The notes: generated from the letters alone by a model not told the origin. 64,000 bases of DNA from Paulinella micropora (GCA_009731375.1 BJOX01000119.1:400920-464919), one strand, 5' to 3'. Shown: positions 1 through 12,058, counted from the stretch's first letter. Translations and numbers: made by a program.

Positions 1-220
1 TATGCACTTGCACATTCGGTGACGTCTTGCAAGAGGTTGCTGGGACTGCGGAATAACCTCGGCTTAGTGCAGTCTTGCCCTCAGGAGCTCCATCGGTGGC
101 CCCGATCATCAGGCGAGAGACTGACACGGGGGGGTGGAGGACCTCGAACAAGGGTATTGGAGGCTTATGTCCGTTGAGGATATGCCATTAGCTGCATCAG
201 TACGCCTCAGATATAGTATT
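1..220 (+). repeat. Dispersed repeat family A, copy 1 (3' part)
   Basis: The sequence is nearly identical to 53017-53236 and to the reverse complement of 52270-52430. It ends in an (ATT)n tail, as the other copies do, which suggests the 3' end of a retroposed element. No protein is recognisable. The 5' part lies outside the window. Confidence 0.7.
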
Positions 221-739
<519 letters not shown>

Positions 740-742
740 GAG

Positions 743-941
743 GGGTGCACAGTATGGCACCCCACGGGAAGAGGAGGTGGTTGGGCCTCTTCCCACTGGT
801 TTCGAGGCTATGTCGTTGTGTTGGCTCCGAGGCTATGTTGTTGTGTTGGTTCCGAGGCTATGTTGTTGTGTTGGTTCCGAGGCTCTGTTGTTGTGTGGGT
901 TCCGAGGCTATGTCGATGTGGGTTCCGAGGCTATGTTGTTG
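743..941. repeat. 27-bp minisatellite
   Basis: About six direct copies of a unit containing TTCCGAGGCTATGTTGTTG, with the last truncated by the assembly gap. No link to a neighbouring exon was found. Confidence 0.8.
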
Positions 942-1652
942 NNNNNNNNNNNNNNNNNNNNNNNNNNNNNNNNNNNNNNNNNNNNNNNNNNNNNNNNNNN
1001 NNNNNNNNNNNNNNNNNNNNNNNNNNNNNNNNNNNNNNNNNNNNNNNNNNNNNNNNNNNNNNNNNNNNNNNNNNNNNNNNNNNNNNNNNNNNNNNNNNNN
1101 NNNNNNNNNNNNNNNNNNNNNNNNNNNNNNNNNNNNNNNNNNNNNNNNNNNNNNNNNNNNNNNNNNNNNNNNNNNNNNNNNNNNNNNNNNNNNNNNNNNN
1201 NNNNNNNNNNNNNNNNNNNNNNNNNNNNNNNNNNNNNNNNNNNNNNNNNNNNNNNNNNNNNNNNNNNNNNNNNNNNNNNNNNNNNNNNNNNNNNNNNNNN
1301 NNNNNNNNNNNNNNNNNNNNNNNNNNNNNNNNNNNNNNNNNNNNNNNNNNNNNNNNNNNNNNNNNNNNNNNNNNNNNNNNNNNNNNNNNNNNNNNNNNNN
1401 NNNNNNNNNNNNNNNNNNNNNNNNNNNNNNNNNNNNNNNNNNNNNNNNNNNNNNNNNNNNNNNNNNNNNNNNNNNNNNNNNNNNNNNNNNNNNNNNNNNN
1501 NNNNNNNNNNNNNNNNNNNNNNNNNNNNNNNNNNNNNNNNNNNNNNNNNNNNNNNNNNNNNNNNNNNNNNNNNNNNNNNNNNNNNNNNNNNNNNNNNNNN
1601 NNNNNNNNNNNNNNNNNNNNNNNNNNNNNNNNNNNNNNNNNNNNNNNNNNNN
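942..1652. other. Assembly gap (711 N)
   Basis: Run of N between the 27-bp minisatellite and an (ATC)n/(ATT)n tract. Confidence 0.99.
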
Positions 1653-1703
1653 TATCATCATCATCATCATCATCATCATCATTATTATTATTATTATTAT
1701 TTT

Positions 1704-1934
1704 GGACACCGTGATAGCCCAGTGGTCAAGTTCTACCATCTGGGCCCTGTCGCCAGTTCGATTCCAGTCGGTGCCACCAGTATTTTCATTGAACATACCG
1801 GTCCGTCTGGAAGTGTTGGAACTGCCCTTGCGGGGGTGTCATTAGAGCCTATCGTCAATTCTTCGTACTCCCCTCACGGGTGAGACGATGGAGGCGCATG
1901 TGCAGAAATGCATCAGCCATTGACAGAGAAGCAC
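1704..1934 (+). mobile_element. tRNA-derived SINE, copy 1
   Basis: The head (1704-1779) resembles a tRNA. It has an A-box-like TGATAGCCCAGTGG at 1712-1725, a B-box-like AGTTCGATTCC at 1755-1765, and ends GGTGCCACCA. The acceptor stem does not pair well, so it is not a functional tRNA. A unique body follows and the copy ends in (TTA)n. Related copies lie on the minus strand at 32807-33075 and 61335-61459. All are embedded in (ATT)n, which may be tail or target. Confidence 0.8.
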
Positions 1935-1997
<63 letters not shown>

Positions 1998-2030
1998 TAT
2001 TATTATCATCATTATTATTATTATTATTAC

Positions 2031-2070
<40 letters not shown>

Positions 2071-2225
2071 ATGGTTGTGTTTTGTTGTTGCTGTTGTTAC
2101 TGCTGCTGGTGATATTGCTCCTGCTGCTGCATCCTACTTATCTATTGATCTCTTTATCTATTTATCTCTTTATCTCTTTATCTCCTTATCTCTTTATCTC
2201 TTTATCTCTTCATCTCTTCATCTCT

Positions 2226-2279
<54 letters not shown>

Positions 2280-2319
2280 CTTTATCTCTTTATGGCTTTA
2301 TCTCTTATTCTATCTATCC

Positions 2320-2390
<71 letters not shown>

Positions 2391-2560
2391 CATCTATCCA
2401 TCCATCCCTCTATTTATCCATCTATCCATCCATCTATCCATCCATCCATCCATCCATCCATGCATCCATCCATCCATCCATCCATCTATCCATCTATCCA
2501 TCTATCCATCCATCTATCCATCCATCCATCTATCCATCCATCCACCTGTCTATCCGTCCC
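1935..2560. repeat. Mixed microsatellite: (TTA)n, (GTT)n, then TATC/CTTT/ATCC arrays
   Basis: Simple repeats with a short non-repetitive stretch at about 2075-2140. The tetramer array runs almost to the pyrimidine tract of the 2589 splice acceptor, so it belongs to an intron of the fucosyltransferase-like gene. Confidence 0.9.
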
Positions 2561-2588
2561 TCTTTTCTTTCCTCCCTTGTCCTCACAG

Positions 2589-4999
2589 CGTCTTCCGAAC
2601 CGCACTGCCAAGCAGCAGGTCTTGACCACGGCTGCGCCGCCACCAGCTCCATCCCCCCGCAACCTTCCCTCACCTCCTTCCCTGCCCGCGCACGCTTGCC
2701 CACTCCCAGATTTCCCGAGTATGGCACTCCAGAGTTTGCATCGCGTTGCCCCTTCGCGGCGCAAGAAGTCACACAGAAAAGAGACTGTGTGAGGCTGGTG
2801 CGGCATATGTATCGCGGCGAGGGCATAGCGCACTACGTGGACCAAATATTTCGCGCGTATCTCCAAGCGCACCAGGTGGGTTGTTTACTCCATCTGGACT
2901 ACGGGCCGGACATTCAGCTTACCCAGTCAGTTATCCCTCCCCCGGGTGCCCCGGACTGGTCCGATCCAGAAGCACACCTGCCAGGCATGAGCCAGGTCGT
3001 GGCCGACTGCATGGCGATCGGACTGGACCCGAACAAGTGGAACTTTCCAAAATGCGCCAGTTTCCATTACAATTTCCACAGCGTGGCCAGGAACTTTGGC
3101 CTGGAATCGTTGCTTGGTATGTTGCTTTGATGATAATAATGATCTTGCTGTTGCTGCTGTTGGATGTTGCTGTAGCTGTTGTTACTGTTGTTGCTGTTGC
3201 TGCTGCTTTAGCTCCAATTTATTTCCGGAACCGGCATTCCCCCATATCAGAACACGTCGGGGAAGGCCAATCGTGGTTGAAGAAGGAAGAGTATGCACCT
3301 TTCCTGGACAGCCCCTTCTTCCCTGGTTTCCACATCGACGACAGCTTTGCTTGCATATTGGGAAAAACGCTCACGTTGGCACCGGCTATTACTTCCAAAC
3401 CAGAGGTGTTGTTCAAGTTTGTGTTTATTTAATTCATGTCTGTACCCTCACTTTGGTCCCAGCCACCACTTCCAGACCAGAGGTTGTTTTCAACATTTGT
3501 ATGTATTTAATTTATGTACCTACGCTCATTTTCACCTCCAGGTTATTGGTGTTTTTCAAAATTTGTATGTATTCAATTCATGTACTTACGGTTACTTTGG
3601 CCCCGGCCATCACTTATTCCAGACCAGAGGTGTTTTTCAAATTTTACTGTATGCATGTAGGTAATATAATGTAATGTAAGGTAATGTAATGTAATGTAAT
3701 ATCATTTAATATCATTTAATGTTATTTAATGTCATTTAATGTCATATAATGTCATATAATGTCGTGTAGTGTCATGTAATGTAATGTAATTTAATCAAAT
3801 GTAATATAATGTAATATAATGTAATGTAATGTAATGTAATGTAATATAATGTAATATAATGTAAAATATTATATTATATTATATTATGTTATGTTGTGTT
3901 ATGTTGTGTTATGTTGTGTTATGTTGTGTTATGTTGTGTTATGTTATGTTACGCTATGTTATGTTGTGTTATGTTGTGTTATGTTGTGTTATGTTGTGTT
4001 ATGTTATGTTATGTTATGTTGTGTTGTGTTGTGTTGTGTTATGTATGTTGTGTATGTTGTGTTGTGCTATGTTGTGTTGTGTTGTGTTGTTTTGTGTTGT
4101 TTTGTGTTGTATTGTGCTATGTTGTGCTATTTTATGTTATGTTATGTTATGTTATGTTATGCTATGTTATGTTGTGTTATGATATGTTATGATATGTTAT
4201 GTTAGTGTGTTGTATTGTGTTGTGTTATGTTATGTTATGTTATGTTATGTTATCTTATGTTATGTTATCTTATGTTATGTTATGTTATGCTATCTTATAT
4301 TATGTTATGTTATGTTATGCTATCTCATGATGTTATGTTATGTTATATTGTGTTGTTATATTATGTTATGTTATGTTATGTTATGTGTTTATGTATGCAT
4401 GCACTCAGGTGGTATCTTTCCTGACTAAGCTGCGTGATCCTTCTTCGCTCTCCATTGCGCTTTATGTGCGAGTCCCGGGGCTATCGGAGGGGAGGGGTGA
4501 GGCAACGCTGCCTGGTCTGGGCACCCACCCCTATGTGAAGTGCGCAAGACACCTTGAAAACATGTACTCCGAAGGATTCGACACGGTTACCTGGATAGTA
4601 ATTACGAATTCAGACTCCATGCGGAAACTGTTTCTGCAGTATGAAAGCCATGCGCATCAACCAACCACCTATTCGTGGCGGCGACGAGTATTGGTGACTA
4701 CCACAGCGGAGGGCACACACACGCGGCTTGCTGTCAACAACCAACACGAACTAGAAGGTCCCGGCCCAACTAACCAAGTGATCGCTGAAGGCATGCTGGA
4801 TTTCTTCCTTTTGGGCGAAGTCGACTTGGTGGTGACCGACGTGATGTACTCGTTTGGTAGCTTAGGAGGGATGCGCACTGCAAGGCCAGTCTACTCCATC
4901 TCTTCCAACAACCCTCACTATCAACTGCTGGGCGAATGCAAACTCGTCACTGCTCGCTACCCTGAGCCTAGCAATCAACCAGAACCTAGTCAACCTTGA
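2589..4999 (+). CDS. GT37-like fucosyltransferase, last three exons (5' partial)
   Basis: Exons are 2589-3116, 3212-3405 and 4409-4999 (stop TGA at 4997-4999), and the phases agree (G|CT, then phase 0). The acceptors are CCTCACAG, TGCTTTAG and GCACTCAG, and the donors GTATGT and GTGTTG. About 436 residues are visible. Exon 1 has [16 protein letters not shown] followed by [12 protein letters not shown], recalling the N-domain nucleotide-binding region of plant GT37 enzymes. Exon 2 has GFHIDDSF. Exon 3 has ALYVRVPG (like the IQIRV strand), TWIVITNSD, and [19 protein letters not shown], like the GT37 signature STFGYVA..GGLKPW. From this I infer transfer of fucose from GDP-fucose to a glycan in the Golgi. 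No start codon or membrane anchor is visible; they should lie upstream of the window. Another GT-B glycosyltransferase family remains possible. Confidence 0.6.
3429..3650 (+). repeat. Two decayed copies of the exon 3212-3405 3' edge plus donor
   Basis: The end of the exon ([11 protein letters not shown] then GTG) recurs in the following intron at about 3451-3490 ([12 protein letters not shown]) and 3594-3634 ([13 protein letters not shown]). Each is followed by similar TTTTCAA...TTTGTATGTA sequence. The unit is about 100-150 bp. The first donor, at 3406, gives the correct phase with the next exon. Confidence 0.8.
3661..4395. repeat. Pentamer arrays (TAATG)n then (TTATG)n/(TTGTG)n
   Basis: These fill the last intron of the fucosyltransferase-like gene, almost up to its acceptor at 4407-4408. 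The [14 protein letters not shown] frames are artefacts. Confidence 0.95.
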
Positions 5000-5057
5000 G
5001 CACCTCTCGCGGCCGTTTCCACGCACATAAACATACGCATACAACATACACACACAA

Positions 5058-5059
5058 TT

Positions 5060-5091
<32 letters not shown>

Positions 5092-5230
5092 CATCATCAT
5101 CATCATCCGATAGTGATGATGATGATGATGGTGATGATGGTGATGGCGATGATGATGATGATGATGATGATGATGAATCATTGATGATGATGATGATGAT
5201 GAGGATGATGATGATGATGATGATGATGAC
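5058..5230. repeat. (ATG)n microsatellite downstream of the stop codon
   Basis: ATG/ATC array with a strand switch near 5085-5105. It lies about 60 bp past the fucosyltransferase stop, presumably in or near its 3' UTR. Confidence 0.9.
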
Positions 5231-6300
5231 CACTGCTCCTCTCGTCCTGGCTTATGTTCCATTTTCTCTTTGTTACCTGCTTCAAAGTTGCTACATAGTC
5301 TGTCCCTTCTCTTCTTGGTTTGCAAATTTGTTTTCCTTCCTCCTTCCGGCTCCTCAACCCCCCTCCCCCTCCTCCTAAAAACACTTAGGTTTTTGCATCT
5401 ACTGAGCGTGCTTCCTGCTTTAGCTAAAATTAAGTTTAATTAGTAGATCAAGTTTGTTTTCTTCGATGTTTTTCTGTAACCTTCACCCTGTTTGCCACGC
5501 GCAGTGTCGATTTCAAACTGCTGAAATTCACTGTATTTTTAATAAATGCTACTTATCTCTTGGAGTCAAGTTGACCCCTTTCCATTTTATCTCTTCAGCT
5601 TCCCACTTATTAATATTCCTAGAAGTGGCAAGTATTTTATTATATAAAACAGTGTTTGCGTAAACTCAAAGTGAAACAGTGAATGCATTAACTCGTAAGT
5701 TGATCAAATTAAAGTACGTTGCTGAGCACTGATTCAAGTTTCAAATCAACTCAGATTAATCATTTTTTAAATACTAAAACATGATTCATACGTTATTAAT
5801 ACTATCTATATTATGATATATTAATACCGTGTGACATATGAACTCACTACTTGAACCTGCCACTGGGGTCCCGGGTCAGTGAGAGGGTGATAGTATCCGG
5901 CGATAGCCTGAGGGGTGTGGTGTCACGAGTTCTACTATGAACACTAGTCACTAAAAAAGTATCATTCTCACAAAAGGCATACGATTGTCTTTAAGCAAGA
6001 ACTTTCAAAGGGACTCCAGCGAGGGTCGAACTTGACGATCGGTCCGGAAGTTTGATCTTTCACGTTTTCTGTAAGCATTTATTGGTTATTAAATAAAATC
6101 TGATGATATATAACATCTTGACGTTTTGAAGGCAGTCACGAGTCAGTTTGAACAATCCGGGCCAACTTCAAGTTGCAAGTCGGAACAGCTGGGTGACTCG
6201 GAAGCCTTCACGTCAGTGCTGTAGGCAGTCAGAGTCCGAGGCTGTACTTGAATCACTGAGTACTGGGTCTGTGGTTAGACTAGAATCACGATAGGGCACG
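5231..6300. other. Intergenic sequence without a recognisable gene
   Basis: AT-rich and non-repetitive, with only short frames and no recognisable protein. It separates the convergent ends of the + strand fucosyltransferase gene and the - strand LRR gene. Confidence 0.6.
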
Positions 6301-6303
6301 GTA

Positions 6304-6398
6304 TTAATATATACTCGCAACCAGTGAGACCGAGGTGTTAGACGGGCAGCGCAGACAAGTAAGCCAGCCCAGCGTCCATGGCACCTGCTCGCAACTAT
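6304..6398 (-). pseudogene. Decayed LRR units after the LRR stop codon
   Basis: The DNA repeats of the LRR gene continue past its stop codon for about one and a half units. The match to the [17 protein letters not shown] unit is still visible, but it is out of frame and diverged. This indicates that the gene was once longer or that the array decays at its edge. Confidence 0.65.
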
Positions 6399-7676
6399 TC
6401 ACTGTTGAAGGGAAAGAACAGATAAGTGAGCCAGCCCCGCGTCCGTGACTTGCCTGCAACCAGTGAGATCGAGGTGTTGAAGGGGCAGCGCAGACAAGTG
6501 AGCCAGCCCCGCGTCCGTGACTTGCCCGCAATCAGTGAGATCGAGGTGTTGGAGGGGCAGCGCAGACAAGTGAGCCAGCCCCGCGTCCGTGACTTGCCTG
6601 CAATAAGCGAGATCGAGCTGTTGGAGGGGCACCGCAGACAAGTGAGCCAGCCCCGCGTCCGTGACTTGCCCGCAACCAGTGAGATCGAGGTGTTGGAGGG
6701 GCAGCGCAGACAAGTGAGCCAGCCCCGCGTCCGTGACTTGCTCGCAATCAAAGAGATCGAGGTGTTGGAGGGGCAGCGCAGACAGGTGAGCCAGCCCCGC
6801 GTCCGTGACTTGCCCGCAATCAGTGAGATCGAGGTGTTGGAGGGGCAGCGCAGACAAGTGAGCGAGCCCCGCGTCCGTGACTTGATAGCAATTAGTGAGA
6901 TCGAGGTGTTGGAGGGGCAGCGCAGACAAGTGAGCCAGCCCCGCGTCCGTGACTTCCCAGCAACCAGTGAGATCGAGGTGTTGGAAGGGCAGCGCAGACA
7001 AGTGAGCCAGCCCCGCGTCCGTGACTTGCCTGCAACCAGTGAGATCGAGGTGTTGGAGGGGCAGCGCAGACAAGTGAGCCAGCCCCGCGTCCGTGACTTG
7101 CCCGCAATAAGCTAGATCGAGGTGTTGGAGGGGCAGCGCAGACAAGTGAGCCAGCCCCGCGTCCGTGACTTGCACGCTGAGATCGAGGTGTTGGAGGGGC
7201 AGCGCAGACAAGTGAGCCAGCCCCGCGTCCGTGACTTTCCGGCAACGAACGAGATTCAGGTGCTGAACACCAATGCCATTAAGCTGTTTGAGGACAGAGT
7301 CCGTAGTCTCCCCAGCCATCAGAACCTTGTGAAAGGAGACTTTGCTCTCCCTCCATACTTTGCTGCATGCAACCAGCGGCTCGCTATATTTGAAATTGCT
7401 CAAGTCAAGCACTGGCTCTGCTAAGCCTTTCCAGAGCTCTGGATCTTTGACAAGGGCTGCCAGCTGCTTGCAGACACGCGCGAGCGGGACCAGCTTCATC
7501 CACCCGATGTAGCCCCGGATGCAGCACCATAAGTCGATGGGTATTGCAAGCAGCCAGGCATTCCCAATTCTCTTTGACTCCTGACCTTCTCGCTCTTCTC
7601 GCTTGCAGTGCTTTTTGGGCGCAGGCTGCGTATCTAGCTTCACAGACTTCGAGCTCCGAGTCCGAGGCTTGGACAT
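6399..7676 (-). CDS. F-box-like / leucine-rich repeat protein
   Basis: Single open frame. I prefer the ATG at 7676 ([13 protein letters not shown]); an ATG 13 codons upstream abuts the (GA)n tract. About 425 residues: a basic, Ser-rich N terminus, then [38 protein letters not shown], which fits an F-box-like helix pattern, then 12 repeats of a 24-residue unit [19 protein letters not shown] plus a variable TGCRQ-type end, of the cysteine-containing LRR type. The units are 72 bp and almost identical in DNA, so the array expanded or was homogenised recently. The last unit is cut by the stop at 6399. The likely role is substrate recognition in a ubiquitin ligase, inferred from the architecture only. 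Confidence 0.8.
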   Translation of the reverse strand: MSKPRTRSSKSVKLDTQPAPKKHCKREEREGQESKRIGNAWLLAIPIDLWCCIRGYIGWMKLVPLARVCKQLAALVKDPELWKGLAEPVLDLSNFKYSEPLVACSKVWRESKVSFHKVLMAGETTDSVLKQLNGIGVQHLNLVRCRKVTDAGLAHLSALPLQHLDLSVQVTDAGLAHLSALPLQHLDLAYCGQVTDAGLAHLSALPLQHLDLTGCRQVTDAGLAHLSALPFQHLDLTGCWEVTDAGLAHLSALPLQHLDLTNCYQVTDAGLAHLSALPLQHLDLTDCGQVTDAGLAHLSALPLQHLDLFDCEQVTDAGLAHLSALPLQHLDLTGCGQVTDAGLAHLSAVPLQQLDLAYCRQVTDAGLAHLSALPLQHLDLTDCGQVTDAGLAHLSALPLQHLDLTGCRQVTDAGLAHLSVLSLQQ

Positions 7677-7716
7677 AAAAGATGCGCAGTTTCCTGATAA
7701 CGTAAGAAAATACATG

Positions 7717-7722
7717 AGAACG

Positions 7723-7816
<94 letters not shown>

Positions 7817-7819
7817 GAG

Positions 7820-7884
<65 letters not shown>

Positions 7885-7897
7885 TAGATAGACAGAC

Positions 7898-7939
<42 letters not shown>

Positions 7940-7990
7940 GTAGGTAGGTAGGTAGGTAGGTAGGTAGGTGGTAAATAGATAGATAGATAA

Positions 7991-8033
<43 letters not shown>

Positions 8034-8064
8034 GATAGATAGACAGATAGATAGATAGATAGAT
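7717..8064. repeat. (GA)n followed by GATA/GACA/GGTA arrays
   Basis: Simple repeats just upstream of the LRR gene. If its promoter is here it is embedded in microsatellite. Confidence 0.95.
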
Positions 8065-8433
8065 AGATGAAATATCGACTAATGTCAGAAAAAAGGAGCT
8101 TCTGATTTCGTCAACCAAGGAAGTCTGTGGGTAAAGTATTAACCCGATGCCCAGCTAAGCCGTGATGTTTGCACGGAAGGGACTGATACAGGCGATACCA
8201 AAGCTCCCTAGTACCAGGCGGGGCCAGGGCTCGTTCCATAAGCGCCCCTTGCAGAACGAGCTCCCACCTCCATTACAGAGGACCCAGTAGGCAGATGGAG
8301 TTTCGAGACTGTTCGACAGTCTAGTATAAACCAACAGAGCACTGTGGGTTTTATTCCGGGCTCAACAAGCGAGAAAGGGCACCCTGAGGGAACAGGATTG
8401 TGCTTCCCGTCGCTATTTCGGCATGTGACTTAT
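8065..8433 (-). mobile_element. 430-bp SINE-like family B, 5'-truncated copy
   Basis: Its 3' end (minus strand, ATTAGTCGATATTTCATC) abuts a (TATC)n array. The fixed 3' end and variable 5' end across five copies suggest target-primed retroposition. The two longest copies, at 9407-9838 and 47157-47588, stop at the same base. No coding potential or tRNA-like head was recognised. Confidence 0.7.
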
Positions 8434-8475
<42 letters not shown>

Positions 8476-8478
8476 TAT

Positions 8479-8524
<46 letters not shown>

Positions 8525-8570
8525 TGATAGATAGATAGGTATGTAGGTAGGTAGGTAGGTAGGTAGGTAA

Positions 8571-8607
<37 letters not shown>

Positions 8608-8682
8608 CAGATAGATAGATGGATAGATAGACCTATCTATATATCTATCTTTGTCTGTATGCCCGTCCCAATCCATCTATCC

Positions 8683-8729
<47 letters not shown>

Positions 8730-8850
8730 CATCTATCTATCTATCTATCTGTATATCTATCTATCTATCTTTTTACCTACCTACCTACCTACATACATAC
8801 CTATCTATCTATCAATATATCAATCTATCAATCTATCTATCTATCTATCT

Positions 8851-8896
<46 letters not shown>

Positions 8897-8913
8897 CATC
8901 TATCTATCTATCC

Positions 8914-8956
<43 letters not shown>

Positions 8957-8988
8957 CATCTATCCATCTATCCAAAGAAGGACAGGTG

Positions 8989-9033
<45 letters not shown>

Positions 9034-9050
9034 GTAGGTAGGTAGATAGG

Positions 9051-9081
<31 letters not shown>

Positions 9082-9107
9082 GTAGATAGGTAGGTAGGTA
9101 GGTAGAT

Positions 9108-9145
<38 letters not shown>

Positions 9146-9252
9146 TTAGGTAGGTAGGTAGGTAGGTAGGTAGGTAGATAGATATATAGATAGATAGATA
9201 GGTAGATATGTAGGTAGGTAGGTAGGTAGGTAGATAGATAGATAGATAGATG

Positions 9253-9288
<36 letters not shown>

Positions 9289-9327
9289 TATAGATAGATA
9301 GATTTAGATAGATAGTATACCTGGGGG

Positions 9328-9382
<55 letters not shown>

Positions 9383-9406
9383 AAGATAGATAGATAGATA
9401 GATAGA
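8434..9406. repeat. GATA/GGTA arrays with strand switches to TATC
   Basis: GATA units run to about 8630, switch to TATC until about 8970, then back to GATA/GGTA. The switch points near 8632 and 8978 make large imperfect inverted repeats. Confidence 0.95.
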
Positions 9407-9838
9407 TGAGATATCGACTAATGTCAGAAAAAAGGAGTTTCTGATTTCGTCAACCAAGGAAGTCTGTGGGTAAAGTATTAACCCGATGCCCAGCTAAGCC
9501 GTGATGTTTGCACGGAAGGGACTGATACAGGCGATACCAAAGCTCCCTAGTACCAGGCGGGGCCAGGGCTCGTTCCATAAGCGCCCCTTGCAGAACGAGC
9601 TCCCACCTCCATTACAGAGGGCCCAGTAAGCAGATGGAGTTTCGAGACTGTTCGACAGTCTAGTATAAACCGACAGAGCACTGTGGGTTTTATTCCGGGC
9701 TCAACAAGCGAGAAAGGGCACCCTGAGGGAACAGGATTGTGCTTCCCGTCGCTATTTCGGCATGTGACTTATAGGCGTATGGCTAGGCACACATAAGGCA
9801 CCCCACCACGGGCCCAGCACACCCACACCATCCCCTAA
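9407..9838 (-). mobile_element. Family B SINE-like element, longest form
   Basis: Nearly identical to 47157-47588 over about 430 bp. Both end at the same CCCCTAA on the high-coordinate side, so this is probably the complete unit. It is flanked by GATA arrays on both sides. Confidence 0.75.
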
Positions 9839-9990
9839 GATAGATAGGTAGATAGATAGATGGATACATGATTGGATGGATGCATGCATGGATGGATGGA
9901 TGGATAGATATATAGATAGATAGATAGATAGATAGATAGGTAAGTAGGTAAGTAGGTAGGTAGGTAGGTAGGTAGATAGATAGATGTGAG

Positions 9991-10037
<47 letters not shown>

Positions 10038-10129
10038 AGATAGATAGATAGATAGATAGATAGGTAGGTAGGTAGGTAGGTAGGTAGGTAGGTAGGTAGG
10101 TAGATAGATAGATAGATAGATAGATAGAC

Positions 10130-10162
<33 letters not shown>

Positions 10163-10305
10163 TCCATCCCTCCATTCCATCCCATCCCATCCCATCCATT
10201 CATCCATCCATCCATCCATCTTTCCATCCATGCATCCATCCATCCATCCATCCATCTATCTATCCATCTATCTATCCATCTATTTATCCATCTATCCATC
10301 TATCC

Positions 10306-10342
<37 letters not shown>

Positions 10343-10465
10343 CTTACCTATCTACCTACCTACCTACCTACCTCTATCTATCTATCTATCGCGATATATA
10401 TCTATGGATGGATGGATGGGTGGATGGATGGATGGATGGATGGATAGATAGATAGATAGATAGAT
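9839..10465. repeat. GATA/GGTA/GGAT arrays with strand switches
   Basis: Tetramer arrays. Polarity switches near 10160 (GATA to ATCC) and near 10395 (TATC to GGAT). Confidence 0.95.
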
Positions 10466-10525
10466 ATAGGTGGATTTCTGTTATGTTATATTCTTTCCTT
10501 TCTGTTGTGTTCGTTTCCCTGATTT

Positions 10526-10660
10526 TTCTTCTTCTTCTTCTTCTTCTTCTTCTTCTTCTTCTTCTTCTTCTTCATCTTCTTCTTCTTCTTCTTCTTCTTC
10601 TTCTTCTTCTTCTTCTTCTTCTTCTTCTTCTTCTTCTTCTTCTTCTTCTTCTTCTTCTTT
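10526..10660. repeat. (TTC)n microsatellite
   Basis: Nearly pure TTC array. A motif just before it (GTTATGTTATATTCTTTCC) recurs in diverged form at about 10760-10780, so the surrounding sequence is itself duplicated. Confidence 0.95.
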
Positions 10661-10881
10661 AGTCTGGCGCTGAAGGAGACATTCAGCAAACGGTGTCAAA
10701 CATCTGGGTCCAGTACCGTCGTTTTTTTCGAATTTCTTTCGAATTCACTTTAAATTTCTGATATGTTATGTTTTTTCCTTTCTGTACCATTCATTTCCCT
10801 TGTTTCCCTTTCATCTCCCCTGTCATTCCCTCCCTCCCTCCCTCCCTGCTCCTCCTCCTCTCCCTCCTGTCACTGTAAAAG

Positions 10882-11068
10882 GCAAGGGAAGGAATAATCA
10901 AGAGGCCACTAAAGCCAATAGAAAACAGAGAATGGAGGGAGCATACATATGCATGGAGCAGAAGGAGGCATACGTGAAGCAAATAAGAAGGAGAGAAGGG
11001 ACAAGCAATCCAACGGGACAGCAGCCGTCTCTCCCCAAAACACCAACCGACGCAAGTTTTGAAATTGC
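10882..11068 (+). CDS. Candidate internal exon, unknown function
   Basis: A pyrimidine-rich tract and AAAAG acceptor at 10877-10881 precede an open frame of 61 codons, hydrophilic and Lys/Gln-rich (EATKANRKQRMEG, KQIRRREGTSNP), closed by a GTAAGA donor at 11069. It could be an upstream exon of the 14-16 kb gene. Its end phase does not join directly to 14384, so at least one further exon would be needed. Confidence 0.25.
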
Positions 11069-11439
11069 GTAAGACAGCCTACGCGATTATGTTCAAAGCG
11101 CCCCCGATGTTGCAAGTCATCGTTCTTGCAAGAGCTCTGATCATGAGTGCAAGGTGTCGAGTTTATCTTTTGACTTGGCTCCCTGCTAAGTCATGGCCAA
11201 CTAGTCTAAAGGTTGTTGTCCAAGGTCGTCAAGGTGGCTCCGGATCCCTTAACCCGGCCCTCTAAGCGCAACAATAGGCGCTTTGATGACAGTGAGTACT
11301 AGTGCCAGTGAGATCGGGAAGCTGTTCCCACTACTCACTGCAAACAGAGATCTAAAGATACATGTATGAATGCACACGAAACATGCTGTCTGTCACTAGT
11401 GTCAACAGAGGAACGTGCCTGTGCATGAAGTCAAGATTT

Positions 11440-11850
11440 GGGGACCGATCGACCACGTGCACAACTTGGGAATTCGAAACGCATAAAAACGTGGCCATCA
11501 CCGAAATCAAAACAGAAGAAAGGACCGAAACAGTCCAAACCGGGAAAGAATGAATAGAACTGAAAGCGAACAAGAAAGCATTTTAGTTCTCGTTAGTCTT
11601 TGGTGGTAGCCCCTTCAACTAGTTCAATGCTTACCACAACTAGTTCAGTTCTCGTAGGGTCTTTTTGCAGAGTACTAGTTATAATTATGATTTGTTGGGG
11701 GACCGACACCACAACTTGGGAAACACATAAAAACGTGGCCATCGCCGAAATCAAAACAAAAGCAACAAAAGCAAGGACCAAAACAGTCCAAACCGGGAAA
11801 GAAGGATTAGAAAGAGTATTAGAAAGCATTTCAGTTCTCTTTGGTGGTTG
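11440..11850. repeat. Tandemly duplicated segment of about 120 bp
   Basis: 11460-11560 and 11715-11810 share ACTTGGGAA, CATAAAAACGTGGCCATC and CAGTCCAAACCGGGAAAGAA. In both copies one + strand frame stays open (THKNVAITEIKT and THKNVAIAEIKT). It may be an exon duplicated like those elsewhere in the window, but no splice-site pair is convincing. Confidence 0.55.
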
Positions 11851-11944
11851 CTCTTTCCTTTTGTTGCCCTGTTCTCTTTCCCCGGGGAATAGCATAGAAA
11901 TGCCGAAATGCTTGAACGGAATAGCATGAAAATGCCTTGTTAGA

Positions 11945-12058
11945 TAGATTTCGGTAGGTAGGTAGGTAGGTAGGTAGGTAGGTAGGCAGGAGTAGGTAGA
12001 TAGACAGACAGACAGACAGACAGATAGATAGACAGACAGATAGACAGACAGATAGATA
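11945..12058. repeat. GGTA and GACA/GATA arrays
   Basis: Tetramer array running directly into the fixed 3' end of a family B element. Confidence 0.95.

Noticed and set aside
1704-1779. Functional tRNA gene
   Set aside because: Boxes A and B are present but the acceptor and T stems do not pair properly; the same head occurs with an attached body at two other loci, as expected of a SINE.
2486-2872. Minus-strand frames opposite the first fucosyltransferase exon
   Set aside because: Shadow frames; the + strand frame has matching splice phases across three exons and family motifs.
6426-7424. [21 protein letters not shown] repeat protein on the + strand
   Set aside because: Shadow of the minus-strand LRR repeats; the LRR frame has recognisable domain structure and the + frame does not.
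8434-10465. YLSIYLSI / DRWIDR frames here and in all GATA/TATC arrays
   Set aside because: Tetramer repeats open in several frames at once; they lie in introns or intergenic DNA.
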